A stretch of 64,000 nt of DNA from Epiperipatus broadwayi (lineage: Eukaryota; Onychophora; Udeonychophora; Euonychophora; Peripatidae). Positions 62,860 to 64,000 of the stretch are shown here, one piece after another. The stretch's first letter is position 1, and each line of letters starts with the position of its first letter. The stretch covers positions 2,542,001-2,606,000 of the forward strand of contig JAQFVV010006273.1 of assembly GCA_028023455.1 (NCBI GenBank). The letters run 5' to 3'. The translations under genes were made by a program, and so were the position numbers. The notes below the pieces were generated by a model. That model had not been told where the DNA came from, ran no database searches, and worked only from the letters and a program-made list of their open reading frames with translations.

Positions 62860-64000
62860 ATCTGATTTAATAGTCTTGTAAAAGATTGGCAGAAAAATCC
62901 TTTTCTGTGATTTCAAAATTATCTATTTTATCCATTACATTAATAATATATTAGTAAAAACATCAATGTGGTTATGTTCATAAAGACTAAAACAGAAGTT
63001 GACTAGTTTGCTAAATAATATTTATTAGGTAAATTTATCATATTATTTTATTTTACTAAAATTTAGAGTAAAAAGCTTTTCTTTAAACTAAGTAATATTA
63101 TTATAAAAACTTATCATATGTTGGACAAGTACAATATTATTATAAAACAAAATTATGAATAACTTTAGTAATTATAAATAGATTTAGAGAATTAAAAAAC
63201 TAGATTAGAAATTTAAAATTTCAAAATTAATGATAATTGTGATATAAAAATTTTCACTCTAAATCTTTAAATAACTTTTTCTAATTTTTTTTTGAAAATA
63301 ATTCTGAAATGCTTTAATGTCCTCTTAAAACTTTTTTGACTATCTTAAATGTATTAATATTATGAACCATATTTTAAAATGGCATTTTTATAAATGACTT
63401 TTATATTTTTAGTGTAAGACTTTGAAATTCTTTGGAATTTAAATTTTAGCCTTGAAGCAGATAAAAATATTTAAATTCAAAAACCTTTCTACAATCTAAG
63501 AGACTTATAAGCTTAAAGTTTATATTAATTATATTTTTAAATATACTTATAGATAATATTTGGCATAAAAACTTAACAGAAGTTTAAAATCTGCCTGTAA
63601 ATTTCTTACAAAATTTAAATATTTTCTGAAGTTTTAGCTAAGTAAAATTAATCTTTTTTAGACTTCTATCTAAAATTAAATATTATAGAGAATGAAGGTC
63701 AAGATAATTTTCTAATATTTGTTATTATATTTTGCAATACAAAAATAAAATGTATTAATTATTTGGGATGATTCCCTTTAACTAGAAGCAACAATGATTG
63801 TATTCTCTAATTCAATGCTGTTAACTTCAGTTACTACATAATTTTTCCAAATGAGTCTGTATTTTTCATATATAAACCTGTATACTTCATTTCAGCAGAT
63901 AATAAATCTAAAATTCATTAGTCTATTTTTTATTAGAAAATTCTTAAAAAGTGTCATTACTATAAAAAAATCTTTTAGATTTTTTACAATCTCATTTCTA
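62860..64000. other. AT-rich DNA, nothing recognised
   Basis: No coding, RNA or repeat signal identified to the right edge. Confidence 0.5.

Overview
The window is a very AT-rich stretch of animal nuclear DNA. The eukaryotic signs are GT-AG introns, long microsatellites, Penelope-like, Ty3/gypsy-type and LINE retroelements, tRNA-derived SINEs and a hAT-type MITE. An invertebrate is likely, but I cannot name the species or phylum from the sequence.

The backbone is one host gene on the minus strand. Eight exons (51313-51155, 45564-45417, 33976-33829, 29241-29156, 15469-15293, 9881-9819, 8656-8572, 3731-3583) join in compatible phases. They encode the first transmembrane domain of an ABCC-family transporter closest to ABCC5/MRP5. 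The gene runs off the left edge before its nucleotide-binding domains. A plausible 5' coding exon lies at 57302-57180, but its phase does not fit the next exon, so at least one exon is missing from this annotation.

The introns (about 1.2 to 13.7 kb) are filled with transposons. There are four Penelope-like element (PLE) copies: one at the left edge carrying a YVDD motif and a GIY-YIG endonuclease domain in an open frame, and three decayed copies at about 6.4-7.06, 22.86-25.48 and 26.16-27.64 kb. All four have their 3' ends against (TA)n. There is also an internally deleted Ty3/gypsy-type LTR element (35163-38486), a LINE relic (48.9-50.06 kb), two tRNA-derived SINEs, a hAT MITE with a near-perfect 8-bp target duplication (7924-8373), and a pair of 0.5-kb dispersed repeats 55 kb apart.

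The most unusual content is a dispersed population of small non-autonomous elements carrying type I hammerhead ribozymes (HHRs). Two families (A and B) occur at about nine loci. They are often arranged as inverted copy followed by direct copy, usually with (TA)n flanks. The best locus (38.5-39.54 kb) has three ribozyme copies; the two in direct orientation have predicted cleavage sites exactly 419 nt apart. Stems I, II and III covary between subfamilies, stem III is a very short self-complementary palindrome, and most dead copies carry core changes explained by CpG decay. This matches metazoan retrozymes, and the shared (TA)n flanks suggest the PLEs as their mobilising partners. At 4.1-4.86 kb a family B element sits inside a family A element, and the uninterrupted family A junction is preserved nearby.

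Assembly caution: 39096-39108 matches the end of an Illumina adapter, and the first 311 bases are a perfect 151-bp-arm palindrome. Either could be a technical artefact.
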